A DNA stretch of 64,000 nucleotides from Rhizobiales bacterium 63-22 (GTDB taxonomy: Bacteria > Pseudomonadota > Alphaproteobacteria > Rhizobiales > Rhizobiaceae), in assembly GCA_001898995.1 (NCBI GenBank), contig MKVZ01000016.1, positions 1-64,000 of the forward strand. Direction: 5' to 3'. This document shows, piece after piece, positions 7,531 through 22,462 of the stretch. Position numbers and translations under genes: made by a program. Each line of letters opens with the position of its first letter. Position 1 is the stretch's first letter. The notes under the pieces are model-generated. The model saw nothing but the letters and a program-made list of their open reading frames with translations, was not told the DNA's origin and did not search any database.

Positions 7531-8421
7531 ATGAGTCTGGAGCGTGATTTCAGTCAGATGCCGCCCTTCGAGGTCTGCGCCCCGGCGGAGCAGCGCATTC
7601 CCTTTGTCTTCAATTCACCCCATAGCGGACGCTGCTATCCACGTGCCTTTCTCGAAGCGTCGCGGCTCGACGGGGTAAGCATTCGCTATTCCGAGGATTG
7701 CTACGTGGACGAATTGTTCGCCGGCGTGGTGGGGCTCGGCGCGCCGATGCTGAAAGCCAATTTCCCGCGCGCCTTCCTCGACGTGAACCGGGAGGCCTAT
7801 GAACTCGATCCGCGCATGTTCGCGGAGGCTCTGCCGCCCTTCATCAACAGCCAGTCGGCGCGCGTTGCAGGCGGTCTTGGCACCGTGCCGCGCCTGGTCG
7901 GGGAGGGGCAGACGATCTATCCGGGCCGCATCCCGCTCAAGGAGGCCTTCTATCGCATCGAGGAGCTTTACAAGCCCTATCACCGGACGCTCGATGCGCT
8001 GCTGCATGCCACGCGCGCGCGCTTCGGCTATGCGGTGCTGATCGATTGCCATTCCATGCCGGGGGGGCTGCGCGTCGGCGAGAGCGGTTCCCGCCCCGAT
8101 TTCATCATCGGCGACCGCTTCGGGCGCTCGTGCTGCGAAAGACTCACCCACGCGGCTATCGCGCTTCTGGAGGAGATGGGCTATACGGTCGCGCACAACA
8201 AGCCCTATGCCGGCGGCTTCATCACCGAGCATTACGGGAGGCCCGCCATGGCCTGCCATGCGCTTCAGATCGAGATCAACCGAAGCCTCTACATGAACGA
8301 GCAGACGCTGGAGCGGCTGGCCGGTTTCGGAACGCTTTGCGCCGATCTCCACCGCTTCGCGAACGATCTCACATCCCTGCCTGACGATCTGTTCGTCGCA
8401 CCGCCGCTTGCGGCGGAGTGA
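7531..8421 (+). CDS. N-formylglutamate amidohydrolase family protein
   Basis: A 296-residue protein of the FGase (HutG2-like) family, which hydrolyses N-formyl-L-glutamate to formate and glutamate in one route of histidine degradation. Seen motifs are FNSPHSGR near residue 28, EDCYVDELF, DVNRE, DCHSMPG, the GGFITEHYG turn and EINRSLYM, which hold the metal and substrate ligands of the family. No other hut genes adjoin it, so a general N-formyl amino acid hydrolase role is possible. The start at ATG 7531 follows a GA-rich stretch. Confidence 0.85.
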   Translation: MSLERDFSQMPPFEVCAPAEQRIPFVFNSPHSGRCYPRAFLEASRLDGVSIRYSEDCYVDELFAGVVGLGAPMLKANFPRAFLDVNREAYELDPRMFAEALPPFINSQSARVAGGLGTVPRLVGEGQTIYPGRIPLKEAFYRIEELYKPYHRTLDALLHATRARFGYAVLIDCHSMPGGLRVGESGSRPDFIIGDRFGRSCCERLTHAAIALLEEMGYTVAHNKPYAGGFITEHYGRPAMACHALQIEINRSLYMNEQTLERLAGFGTLCADLHRFANDLTSLPDDLFVAPPLAAE

Positions 8422-8426
8422 GGCGG

Positions 8427-8460
8427 ATAAAAAAACCGCGTCCAAATCGTTCGGACGCGG
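8427..8460. terminator. Terminator-like hairpin
   Basis: CCGCGTCC and GGACGCGG form an 8-bp stem downstream of the amidohydrolase gene. A run of A residues precedes it on the plus strand, so the T-tract appears only on the minus strand. Its effectiveness for the plus-strand gene is uncertain. Confidence 0.4.
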
Positions 8461-8654
8461 TGAAAGTCTAGGGAGGAAATGCCCCGAAAGGCATCGACAG
8501 GAAAACCCGTCTGTTGTTTAAGCTATGCAGGAACGGCGCTTGCGTCAAGTAAAATAGCACTTTTTTTGAGCCGATTTTTTACTGCTCAATTTGTAGGCGG
8601 ATTTGATCCGCCTTGCATGTGGAGTGGTCAGTTCGCGGGAACAGGAGAACGGGA

Positions 8655-9437
8655 TTGCTGATAGACAAGGCATTTTTTCTTGAGGTGGCCGCGGCTGCGG
8701 CAGCGGAGACCTTGCCGCGTTTTCGGCAGGCAAATGCGGTGGACAACAAATACAGTGTCGGTTTCGATCCCGTGACCGAGGCCGACCGCTCGGCCGAGCG
8801 CGCGATCCGGGCCGTCATCGGCCGCAGCTTTCCCGATCACGGCATTCTCGGCGAGGAATACGGACCGGAGAACACCGACCGCAGCCACGTCTGGGTGATC
8901 GACCCGATCGACGGCACGCGGGCCTTCATCTCCGGCCTGCCGGTCTGGGGCACCCTGCTGGGCCTGACGGTGGAGGGCGATGCGCGCGCCGGCATGATGT
9001 CGCAGCCGTTCACCGGCGAACTGTTCTACAGCACCGGCGAGGGCGCCTGGCTGCTGCATGGCGGCGGGAAGGCGGAGCCGCGCCGGCTTTCCGTGCGCAA
9101 GGGTGCGGCGCTCGCCGATGCGACGCTGTTCACCACCACGCCGGCGATGTTCAAGGGGGAGAGCCGCAGGGGCTTCGACCGGCTGGAATCCGCCGTGCGC
9201 CTGTCGCGCTATGGCGTCGACTGCTATGCCTTCGCCATGCTGGCGGCCGGTTTCGTCGATATCGTCGTGGAGGCGGGCTTGCAGCCCTATGACATCGTGG
9301 CGCTGATCCCGATCATCGAGCAGGCAGGCGGCGTCGTTACCCGGCGCGACGGCGGCCCGGCGGAAACAGCCGGCGATATCGTCGCCGCCGCCTCGCCCGA
9401 ACTGCACAGGGCGGCGCTGGATCTCCTCAATGGCTGA
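8655..9437 (+). CDS. hisN: Histidinol-phosphatase, inositol monophosphatase type
   Basis: A 260-residue member of the inositol monophosphatase fold. The metal-binding signatures are GILGEEYG, WVIDPIDGTRAFISG and, near the end, YDIVALIPIIEQAGG. In Alphaproteobacteria this subgroup acts as HisN, dephosphorylating L-histidinol phosphate to histidinol in histidine biosynthesis; another sugar-phosphate substrate cannot be excluded from sequence. TTG 8655 is chosen because AGGAG lies seven bases upstream and translation from there gives the family N-terminus (LIDKAFFLEVA). It converges on the hydrolase gene with 15 bases between stop codons. Confidence 0.82.
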   Translation: MLIDKAFFLEVAAAAAAETLPRFRQANAVDNKYSVGFDPVTEADRSAERAIRAVIGRSFPDHGILGEEYGPENTDRSHVWVIDPIDGTRAFISGLPVWGTLLGLTVEGDARAGMMSQPFTGELFYSTGEGAWLLHGGGKAEPRRLSVRKGAALADATLFTTTPAMFKGESRRGFDRLESAVRLSRYGVDCYAFAMLAAGFVDIVVEAGLQPYDIVALIPIIEQAGGVVTRRDGGPAETAGDIVAAASPELHRAALDLLNG

Positions 9438-9452
9438 TCGCCGCGTGGCCGA

Positions 9453-10442
9453 TCATGCGCCGGACAGTTCAGGTTCCGTCGCCTTGGATGCCGTCGTGTC
9501 GGCTGAACCGGGTATGAAAGCGTCGAAGGCGGCCCAGAACTGCTCGCGGTAGAAATCGGCCTCCTGCAATATCTCGTGGCGTGCGCCGTCGATGGTGACG
9601 AGCGAGACATTGCGGGTGCGCGAGGCGAAACGCTCGGTCAAGGTGGTCGAGACGACACGGTCCGCCCCTGCCGCGACGATCAATATCGGAATGACGGGGT
9701 TTTCGAGAAAGTCGGGCCGGCTGACCCGGCGCGCGGTATGGAGTGCGCCCCATATCCAGCGCACCGTGGGTCCGCCGAGCGCCAGCGCGCTGTATTTGCG
9801 CACCATTTCCATATTGCGCATGTAGCGTGCGGGATCGCTGGTAAGTGAATTGCCGGCAAAGGGCCGCGCGGCGAGGTTCCTGCCGCCGGACGCATAGAGG
9901 CGGCCCAGTCCCAGAAGGCGCATGGAGGAGGTGATCCGCCGCGCCGTATCGTCGTTGAACGGCAATCCGCTCAATCCGAGGAAAGGCGCGCACAACACCA
10001 TGCGGGTGATGCGCGAGGCGAGCCGGTTCAGCGAAGCGAGCGCGACGAGCGCCCCGGACGAATGAGCGAGCATATAAACGGGCGGCGGGCAGTCCGGCAG
10101 CACGATTTCGGTGAGAAAGCGGTCGAGATCGTCGCCGTAATCCTCGAAGCGGCGCACATAGCCGCGCAACGGATCGCGCAGGAGGCGGTGCGAGCCGCCC
10201 TGCCCGCGCCAGTCGAAGGTGGCGACGGCAAAGCCGCGCATGGCCAGTTCGTCGATCGTCTCGTAATATTTTTCGATGAATTCGTTGCGGCCCTGCAGGA
10301 GCACGACCGTGCCGCGCGGCGGGTGGCTGGAAGCCTTCAGAAGGGCATAGCGCAACGGCTTGCCGTTATGCGCCGTGAAATGTCCGGCCTCGATTCGCTC
10401 TGGCGCCGGATTCGCATCGGTTTCGAAAAGCAGTGCCGGCAT
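9453..10442 (-). CDS. Alpha/beta hydrolase, lysophospholipase-like
   Basis: A 329-residue serine hydrolase of the Hydrolase_4 (PldB/monoglyceride lipase-like) group. The oxyanion region is VVLLQGRNEF, and the next signature is ATFDWRGQGGS. The nucleophile elbow is AHSSGA, where the first glycine of GxSxG is Ala. The acid is in AGADRVVS and the base His in GARHEI. No signal peptide is seen, so it is likely cytoplasmic. It is a single gene convergent with hisN. The natural substrate is unknown; lysophospholipid or another acyl ester is the family expectation. Confidence 0.75.
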   Translation of the reverse strand: MPALLFETDANPAPERIEAGHFTAHNGKPLRYALLKASSHPPRGTVVLLQGRNEFIEKYYETIDELAMRGFAVATFDWRGQGGSHRLLRDPLRGYVRRFEDYGDDLDRFLTEIVLPDCPPPVYMLAHSSGALVALASLNRLASRITRMVLCAPFLGLSGLPFNDDTARRITSSMRLLGLGRLYASGGRNLAARPFAGNSLTSDPARYMRNMEMVRKYSALALGGPTVRWIWGALHTARRVSRPDFLENPVIPILIVAAGADRVVSTTLTERFASRTRNVSLVTIDGARHEILQEADFYREQFWAAFDAFIPGSADTTASKATEPELSGA

Positions 10443-10520
10443 CCGCTGCGAGACCTTTCATGTTGCGGACGGTTGTGTCCGTTCATGAAGATAATGCTTT
10501 AAAGGACGGAAAAAAAGGAA

Positions 10521-10546
10521 CCGGAAGCTCGCGGACGAGCTTCCGG
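10521..10546 (-). terminator. Terminator downstream of the periplasmic protein gene
   Basis: CCGGAAGCTCG pairs perfectly with CGAGCTTCCGG over 11 bp around a 4-base loop. A T-rich tail (TTCCTTTTTTT) follows on the minus strand, which fits termination of the gene at 10641-11030. Confidence 0.8.
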
Positions 10547-10640
10547 CAAAGGATCAGCGGAGGATCGGCCGGGGCAAGGGACGTTACCGCCGGCCTTTCC
10601 GTTCCGTGATCATTTCAGACAGGCGACCGTTACCGTATTC

Positions 10641-11030
10641 TCAATACCGGCCGGGGCGGCGTTCACCGAGGATACGGCCCGAAAAGGCGTCGATCATGAC
10701 GATGACAGGGCGCCCGTCGGGACGGGTGGCGCGCACGAAGTAATTGCCGTGGTCGCGGCGGATATCGCCGACCAGATAGCCGCGGCTGCGCAGCATGCGG
10801 GCGACGTCACGCGGACCCACCGGTCCGCGATGACCCCAGTACGGGCCCGGCCGGGCGGGACCGCCCCAACCGGGCGGCGGCGGCGGAACATCCCGGCGCG
10901 GCGGGCGATAGCCGCCGTCGTCGTAATATTGCACCGGCATCAGCAGGCCATTTTCGGCTGCGAGCGCAGGCGCCGCGAAACCGGCTGCGGCGGTGGCAAG
11001 TGCGGCAAAAGCAAGAACAGCTTTTTTCAT
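10641..11030 (-). CDS. Small secreted protein, RcnB/PepSY-like
   Basis: The 129-residue product has a Sec signal peptide (MKKAVLAFAALATAAAGF, cut after ALA). A Pro/Gly/Tyr/Arg-rich linker follows (YRPPRRDVPPPPPGWGG). A C-terminal PepSY-like module begins at PRDVARMLRSRGYLVGDI and ends in RPVIVMIDAFSGRILGERR. The layout resembles small periplasmic proteins of Rhizobiales annotated as RcnB-like or PepSY-like, whose exact function is unknown. The start at 11030 is preferred over 11108 because it gives a clean signal peptide with AAGGA upstream. It is monocistronic with its own terminator. Confidence 0.65.
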   Translation of the reverse strand: MKKAVLAFAALATAAAGFAAPALAAENGLLMPVQYYDDGGYRPPRRDVPPPPPGWGGPARPGPYWGHRGPVGPRDVARMLRSRGYLVGDIRRDHGNYFVRATRPDGRPVIVMIDAFSGRILGERRPGRY

Positions 11031-11370
11031 AAACCGTGTTTCCTTCAAATGACCTGTCCGCGACAGGTATGACGGGACATTAGTCCTGGACGGCTGAACG
11101 CTTGCCAAAGATGATGTTCATTTCGGGTTCATCGCCCGGCGTAATCCCCTGAATATCCTGTTTTCACGATCAGAAGTTGTTACGCGCGGAGACGCGGCGT
11201 GTAGGGGCGGTTCCGTGTTTCAAAGCGCAAAAAAGGCCTTGAAATGGAAAAACACCGTTCCCAGATTCAGTCTGCGGCCGCCCGAAGCGGGGCCGCCGGC
11301 ACGAGAAATTCGCCAAACAGGGAATTTCGCCGCCAGTCATGCATTTGTCGCTCTGAAGGAGGGCTTAACC
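11031..11370. promoter_or_regulatory. Intergenic region with the hsp20 leader and a ROSE-like thermometer
   Basis: This gap separates divergent genes. Its 3' end, immediately before the Hsp20 start, has TCGCT (11348-11352) followed by AAGGAGGG (11356-11363). This is the TYGCT-to-Shine-Dalgarno pairing used by ROSE-type RNA thermometers of rhizobial small heat-shock genes. Upstream CG-rich inverted segments (about 11270-11300, GCGGCCGCC and GGGGCCGCC) could form the accessory hairpins. The motif is seen; the fold was not computed. Confidence 0.5.
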
Positions 11371-11841
11371 ATGCGTCACGTTGATTTTTCTCCGCTCTAT
11401 CGCTCCACCGTCGGCTTCGACCGGCTGTTCACCATGCTCGATTCGCTGGCCTCGCCCGAAGGCGGCCAGTCCTATCCGCCCTATAATATCGAGCGGACCG
11501 GCGAGAATACCTACCGCATCACAATGGCGGTGGCGGGCTTCTCGGAAAGCGAACTGGAGATAGAGGCCCATCGTAACCAGCTTACCGTCAAGGGCCAGAA
11601 GGCCGACGAAAGCGAGACCGAGACGGGCGAAGTGCTTTATCGCGGCATCGCCTCGCGCGCTTTCGAGCGCCGCTTCCAGCTCGCCGATTTCGTCGAGGTG
11701 GCGGGCGCGAGCCTCAAGAACGGCTTGCTGCACATCGATCTCAAGCGCGAAATTCCCGAGCAGATGAAGCCGCGCAAGATCGAGGTCACCAAGGCCGGCG
11801 CGGACGAGAGCCAGCAGATCGAGGCCAAAACGGCCCACTGA
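11371..11841 (+). CDS. Small heat-shock protein, Hsp20 family
   Basis: A 156-residue alpha-crystallin-domain chaperone. A short N-terminal arm ([19 protein letters not shown]) is followed by the crystallin domain from about residue 30 ([20 protein letters not shown], then [10 protein letters not shown]) and the closing [13 protein letters not shown] motif. It resembles IbpA/HspD-type class A proteins of rhizobia, which hold unfolding proteins in the cytoplasm. ATG 11371 has a perfect AAGGAGGG upstream; the frame is open further upstream but without homologous sequence. Heat control through the leader is likely. Confidence 0.9.
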   Translation: MRHVDFSPLYRSTVGFDRLFTMLDSLASPEGGQSYPPYNIERTGENTYRITMAVAGFSESELEIEAHRNQLTVKGQKADESETETGEVLYRGIASRAFERRFQLADFVEVAGASLKNGLLHIDLKREIPEQMKPRKIEVTKAGADESQQIEAKTAH

Positions 11842-11865
11842 TTGCCCATATAGGCATATGAATGG

Positions 11866-11891
11866 ACGGCGCCCCTTGCGGGCGCCGTTTT
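11866..11891 (+). terminator. Terminator of hsp20
   Basis: CGGCGCCCC TTGC GGGCGCCG followed by TTTT, directly after the Hsp20 gene and before the convergent threonine aldolase gene. Confidence 0.8.
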
Positions 11892-11908
11892 CGCATCAGC
11901 CGACCAGA

Positions 11909-12970
11909 TCAGCCAATCAGCGCTCCGAATCGATCCACTTCCTCTTCCGTATTGGCGAAGCTGGTGACGAAGCGGGCGAGGATTTCGCCCTCATCGATGC
12001 GATGGGCATCCGCGTGCGGCGGGTTCCAGTCGTGGAAAGCCACGCCGGCTTTTTGCAGCCGCTCGCAAGTCGCCTGCGGCATGACGGCGAAGACCTCATT
12101 GGCTTCCGGCTGCCATGCCAGTCTTATCTCGCTGGAGGCCTCGATATGGCGGGCCAGCCGGGCGGCGAGCGCGTTGGCGTGGCGGGCGAGGTCGAGCCAC
12201 AGCCCACCCTCCAGATAAGCGTCGAACTGAGCGGCGATGAACCGCGTCTTGGAGAAGAGCTGCGCGGCGCGCTTGCGGATATAGGGCAGGTCCTTCGCCT
12301 GCGCCGGGTCCATGAAGACCAGCGCCTCGGCGCACCAGCAGCCGTTCTTTGTGCCGCCGAAGGAGACGATGTCCACGCCTTGCTTCCACGTCATTTCCGC
12401 TGGCGTCAGGCCGAGCGAGACCAGCGCATTGGCGAAGCGCGCGCCGTCCATGTGCAGCGGCAACCTGGCCTCGCGGCAGATGGCGGAGATGGCAGCGATC
12501 TGATCGGGCCGGTAGAGCGTGCCGACCTCGGTGGATTGGGTGATGCTGACCGCCATCGGCTGGCCGGCATGGATGAAGCCGGGGCTGAAGCGCTTCAGTT
12601 CGCGGGAGAGCAGTGTCGGGTCGATGCGGCCCAGCGCGCCGTCGACCGGATGCAGCCGCGCGCCACCGGTGAAATATTCCGGCGCGCCGCATTCGTCCTC
12701 GATCACATGCGCCTCGCGATGCACCAGTGACACGCCGCCCGGCCGGTTGACGCTGGCGAGCGCCAGCGAATTGGCCGCCGTCCCCGTGCCGACGAAGAAC
12801 ACCGCCACCTCGCGCTCGAAGATTTCGTTGAAACGCTGCTCCACGCGCTTGTCGAGCTCGCTCGCGCCATAGGCGGCCGCGAAGCCGCCGGCGTGGCGGG
12901 CGAGGCTTTCGGCGATTTTCGGATGGGCCCCGGCCCAGTTGTCGGACGCGAAATGCACGGTCTTCTCCAT
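11909..12970 (-). CDS. ltaE: Low-specificity L-threonine aldolase
   Basis: A 353-residue PLP enzyme of the beta-eliminating lyase/threonine aldolase family, which splits L-threonine or allo-threonine to glycine and acetaldehyde. Family features are the N-terminal FASDNWAGAHP, the cofactor region FFVGTGTAANSLAL, the substrate loop around HREAHVIEDECGAPE, HMDGARFANA, and the PLP-binding lysine in SFGGTKNG. Length is normal. It stands alone, converging on hsp20. A REP-like repeat lies upstream of its start. Confidence 0.9.
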   Translation of the reverse strand: MEKTVHFASDNWAGAHPKIAESLARHAGGFAAAYGASELDKRVEQRFNEIFEREVAVFFVGTGTAANSLALASVNRPGGVSLVHREAHVIEDECGAPEYFTGGARLHPVDGALGRIDPTLLSRELKRFSPGFIHAGQPMAVSITQSTEVGTLYRPDQIAAISAICREARLPLHMDGARFANALVSLGLTPAEMTWKQGVDIVSFGGTKNGCWCAEALVFMDPAQAKDLPYIRKRAAQLFSKTRFIAAQFDAYLEGGLWLDLARHANALAARLARHIEASSEIRLAWQPEANEVFAVMPQATCERLQKAGVAFHDWNPPHADAHRIDEGEILARFVTSFANTEEEVDRFGALIG

Positions 12971-13461
12971 GAAAGTCTAAAGCATGTCGCGCAAAAGTGT
13001 GCAGCGGTTTTGCGATAACGACATGCGCAAAAACAAAGGGTAAAGCGCGCATAGCGATCGACAAGATCGCTATGCGTTTTACGGGAACGGACGCGAACAC
13101 GCCCGGCAACCGGTCTATAGCGCATTTTTCATGCCGGGGGATATACCGCATCCGGTTTCCGTCCGCGCCGCGTGAGCCGCGCTAAACTGACGCATCGGGG
13201 CGTTCGCGCAATTTACGGCATTGTTTTCAGGTCCATGCGACATTTTCTTGCAGGAGAGTGCGCAAAAAATCGCGTTTCCATCTTGTGAGGGAATTTGAAT
13301 TCTGTCATACCTAATTAGGACAGCAATACTGTCCAATTAGTGCGCTGCGCCACCGGAAAGAGTCCGGCGGCGACCGGCGCTTCGACCATGTCAGGAGGGA
13401 TTCGGCGCTCTTGCAGCGGTGAATTCCGATTTCGCGCCCCGCGCGGGCCAAACGGAAGGGA
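12971..13461. other. Intergenic region between ltaE and gltB with a two-hairpin repeat
   Basis: This ~490-base gap holds a composite repeat at 12981-13076. It comprises a GCATGTCG...CGACATGC hairpin, a GCGCAAAAACAAA linker and a perfect 12-bp hairpin (CGCATAGCGATC and its complement, 13048-13076). The remainder must contain the ltaE and gltB promoters, which I could not place. No gene is seen. Confidence 0.5.
12981..13076. repeat. Intergenic palindromic repeat (two-hairpin form)
   Basis: A first hairpin bounded by GCATGTCG and CGACATGC around AAAAGTGTGCAGCGGTTTT, then GCGCAAAAACAAA, then the second stem CGCATAGCGATC/GATCGCTATGCG. The same layout recurs near 19845-19950 and, inverted, near 50483-50582. 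Confidence 0.6.
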
Positions 13462-18243
<4,782 letters not shown>

Positions 18244-18380
18244 GGACCGCACCCGGCCTTCGGGCCGGGCGTCCTCCGCCTTTTGGAAAAACCTGTCCCG
18301 ACCGTCTGCGCGAGGCGCGGCGGCGGGGCGCTTCCGGCGAAGCGGGCCACAGGCTGGCCGCAGCCGAGAGGAGTATGAGA

Positions 18381-19835
<1,455 letters not shown>

Positions 19836-19844
19836 TACAGCCTT

Positions 19845-19950
19845 GGAGCATTTCCAGCAAAACTGCGTAGCAGTTTCGCGTCAGGACAATGCGTAAAAAC
19901 AAATAGATAGAGCGGTTCCACGATTCCGTTTAAACAGGAACCGCTCTATT
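19845..19950. repeat. Intergenic palindromic repeat (two-hairpin form)
   Basis: The first unit runs GCATTTCCAGCAAAACTGCG...GACAATGC. A GTAAAAACAAA linker follows, then a 12-bp stem AGAGCGGTTCC/GGAACCGCTCT around CGATTCCGTTTAAA. It separates the convergent gltD and SGNH genes and may act as a bidirectional terminator. Confidence 0.6.
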
Positions 19951-21079
19951 CCCTCGCGTCGTCGTGGCGCGGCCACGAAAAATCATCGGCACGGCCGGGG
20001 GCGGGCTTGTCGTTGCGGTTCCCTTGCGGCGATGGCCGCGCGTAGGGCGCATTGCCGCCCAGAAGCACGCCGCTCTCGTCCCTGCCGAGGTCGCGCAGGC
20101 TGACCGGCGCGACGCGGTCCACTGGCTTCGAGAGATCGGGCTTGCCTGCCGCCGCCGGGGGCGCGTTCTCCGGTTTGCCGCCGAGCAGCGCGCGCAGCGG
20201 CTTTTCGGCATAGAAGGCCAGCTTGCGCTTGCCGGCCGAGGTGATGTTGATCCCGTCATTGCCGCGCAGCCGTGCGGTCTGGCCGTTGATGTCGAAGCCG
20301 GTCTGGGTGAAATTGCCGTCCTCGTCCACGAAGCCGTCCCACACATCGGCGAACTTCCCGCCCGCCTTTTCGACCGCGGCGCGGTCGAGCGCGTTGATGG
20401 CGAGCATGTCCTGCGACATGCCTTTCGGGCGGAAGGGCGGTTCGCCGATCCAGATCAGCGGATAGTGCCGCTCGTCGATTGCCTTGAGAAAACGCGCCAC
20501 GCGCTTTTCGTATTCGGCAGTCCATTCCGGCGAACGCAGATCGAGGCTGTCGTCTTTCAGCGTTATCGCCTGCCGGTCGTTCGCGCCTAGCATCACCACA
20601 ACGACGGCGGGCTTTTCGGCATCGAGTATCTTGCCGATGACAGCGGGCCAGTCGTAATGGTCGTCGCGCACGAAGCCGGACGAACCGCTGATGCTTCTTG
20701 CCACCGTCACGTCGGGGTCGGCGGCAAAGGTGGCCTCCAGCCCGTCGGCCAGTCCGTCCGCGATGAAGTCGCCGATCACCAATATCTTTCTGGCGTCGGG
20801 GTTTTTCTCCACCGCTTCGGCTTGCGGCCCCGCGGTGGCGGGCAATGCGGGACGCGGAGTCCGCAGGGTGGCCTTCGGCGGACGCTTCGGCCGGACCGGC
20901 TGCCGGCGCGGCCGTGGGGCTTCCGGACGGTAATAATCGTCGGGATATTGCGGCTGCACCTGACGCGGGCCGAAAAGCATATCGAAAATGGTGCGGTGAC
21001 GCTGCTGTGCCGTGGCATCCACCATGCCCGGCAACAAAAGCGCCACAGCCGCCAGCAGAACGCCGGCGGCCTTCAGCAT
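19946..21079 (-). CDS. DUF459/SGNH-like secreted protein lacking catalytic residues
   Basis: A 377-residue protein with a signal peptide (MLKAAGVLLAAVALLLPG). A Pro/Arg-rich linker (about residues 50-85) precedes an SGNH-hydrolase fold of the DUF459 type. Block I reads VIGDFIADGLADGL, so the nucleophilic Ser of GDS is absent. The block III Asn is kept (VMLGANDRQ). Block V reads NDGINITSAG, with Asn where the catalytic His is expected. The fold is therefore probably non-hydrolytic or uses another chemistry. ATG 21079 is chosen over TTG 21133 for its signal peptide. It may act in the periplasm on cell-envelope glycans, inferred from the family. Confidence 0.7.
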   Translation of the reverse strand: MLKAAGVLLAAVALLLPGMVDATAQQRHRTIFDMLFGPRQVQPQYPDDYYRPEAPRPRRQPVRPKRPPKATLRTPRPALPATAGPQAEAVEKNPDARKILVIGDFIADGLADGLEATFAADPDVTVARSISGSSGFVRDDHYDWPAVIGKILDAEKPAVVVVMLGANDRQAITLKDDSLDLRSPEWTAEYEKRVARFLKAIDERHYPLIWIGEPPFRPKGMSQDMLAINALDRAAVEKAGGKFADVWDGFVDEDGNFTQTGFDINGQTARLRGNDGINITSAGKRKLAFYAEKPLRALLGGKPENAPPAAAGKPDLSKPVDRVAPVSLRDLGRDESGVLLGGNAPYARPSPQGNRNDKPAPGRADDFSWPRHDDARE

Positions 21080-21120
21080 GGCCTTTATGCGGCTAGGCAA
21101 GGGCCTGAACTTATATAGGC

Positions 21121-21164
21121 ATTCCTGACGCAAAACGGCTCCATTTTTGCTGGAAATGCTCTAG
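21121..21164. repeat. Intergenic palindromic repeat (single unit, inverted)
   Basis: Read on the minus strand it runs AGCATTTCCAGC...GTTTTGCGTCAGGAAT, close to the first unit of the repeat at 19845. It lies between the lytic transglycosylase and SGNH genes. Confidence 0.5.
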
Positions 21165-21229
21165 TGGAACGAATTTGACATTTGCTCCCGCGCCTGTATC
21201 GAACGGATGCGAATGTCGGAATCAGACCA

Positions 21230-22462
21230 CTAGCGTCGGCGCAGGACGGCGAGGACTTCCTTGCTGGGATGCCCGTCCGGTTCCAGCCCGTTGCGCTGCT
21301 GGAAGGCGGTGATGGCCGCACGGGAGGTATCGCCGATCTTGCCGTCTATATTGCCGTCATAATAGCCGAGCGCCTTGAGATGGCTCTGCAATTCCTGCCG
21401 TTCGCTCATGGTGATCGGCGTATAGGGACGGTTCCAGTCGCGCCGCAGGCCCGGATAGCCGCTGATACGGTCCGCGAGCAAGGCCACCGAGAACGCATAT
21501 TTGTCGGCATTGTTGTAGCGCTTGAGGACGAAAAAATTCTTGCCCATCAGGAAGGCCGGCCCCTTGCGGCCGTCCGGCACCTTGAGCACCACCCTTTCGT
21601 TCGGGTCGGGGAAGGGACGGCCATTGGCGCGCACGACACCGAGACGCTGCCATTCCGCCGCCGTGTGCGTGCCGGAGGGGAATTTGCCGCCTGCCGGCAG
21701 TATAACCTCATAACCCCATGTGCGCCCCGGCTGCCAGCCGTTGCGATGCAGCAGGTTTGCGGCGGTGCCGAGCGCGTCGGGAACCGAATTCCATATGTCG
21801 CGCCTGCCGGTGCCTTCCACGTCCACGGCATAGATCTGATAGCTGGTGGGAATGAACTGCGTATGGCCGAGCGCGCCGGCCCACGAGCCGGTGAGATGGC
21901 TCCGGTCGATATCGCCGGTCTGGAGAATCTTCATGGCGGCGATGAGCTGGGTACGGCCATATTTGGCGCGCTTCGGATCGGCGTAGGCGAGTGTCGCCAG
22001 CGAACGCACAGCGTCGCGCATAATATCGGGGCGCTTGAGCGCCTCGCCGTAATTGGTTTCCATCGACCAGATGGCGAGCAGTACGTTGCGGTCCACGCCG
22101 AAGCGCTGTTCGATGCGCTGCAGCCACGGTTTCCACTTGCGCGCCATGGCCTGCCCGGTGGCAACGGAATTCTCGTTGACCCGGTTGTCGATATAGCTCC
22201 AGATCGGCTCGTTGAATTCCGGCTGATAGCGTGCCTTTTGCAGGACGACCGGATCGGGTGCATCCACGCCGCGGAATGCGCGGTCGAAGGTGGAGGGCGT
22301 CACGCCGTTACTGATCGCGACGGGACGGAAACTCGCCACCCATTGGCGAAATCTGGCGTCGGCCAACGCGCTGCCCGTCGACAGGCCGACGGCGAAAACG
22401 GCCACTGCCAGCATGGCGGCCGCTCTGGTCTTCTGTTTCCGTGTGAATGGAAATCGCAGCAT
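21230..22462 (-). CDS. Lytic murein transglycosylase, MltB-like, with a peptidoglycan-binding domain
   Basis: The 410-residue protein has a Sec signal peptide (residues 1-35, AVAVFAVGLSTGSALA). The SLT_2 catalytic domain carries the glutamate in IWSMETNYGE, the ALGHTQFIPTSY motif and the RNGWQPGRTWGYEV region. A C-terminal PG_binding_1 domain (about 350-408; LKALGYYDGNIDGKIG, then AITAFQQRNGL) follows. It cleaves the MurNAc-GlcNAc bond of peptidoglycan to anhydro-muropeptides in the periplasm. No lipobox is seen, so it appears soluble. It is monocistronic and divergent from galU. Confidence 0.92.
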   Translation of the reverse strand: MLRFPFTRKQKTRAAAMLAVAVFAVGLSTGSALADARFRQWVASFRPVAISNGVTPSTFDRAFRGVDAPDPVVLQKARYQPEFNEPIWSYIDNRVNENSVATGQAMARKWKPWLQRIEQRFGVDRNVLLAIWSMETNYGEALKRPDIMRDAVRSLATLAYADPKRAKYGRTQLIAAMKILQTGDIDRSHLTGSWAGALGHTQFIPTSYQIYAVDVEGTGRRDIWNSVPDALGTAANLLHRNGWQPGRTWGYEVILPAGGKFPSGTHTAAEWQRLGVVRANGRPFPDPNERVVLKVPDGRKGPAFLMGKNFFVLKRYNNADKYAFSVALLADRISGYPGLRRDWNRPYTPITMSERQELQSHLKALGYYDGNIDGKIGDTSRAAITAFQQRNGLEPDGHPSKEVLAVLRRR

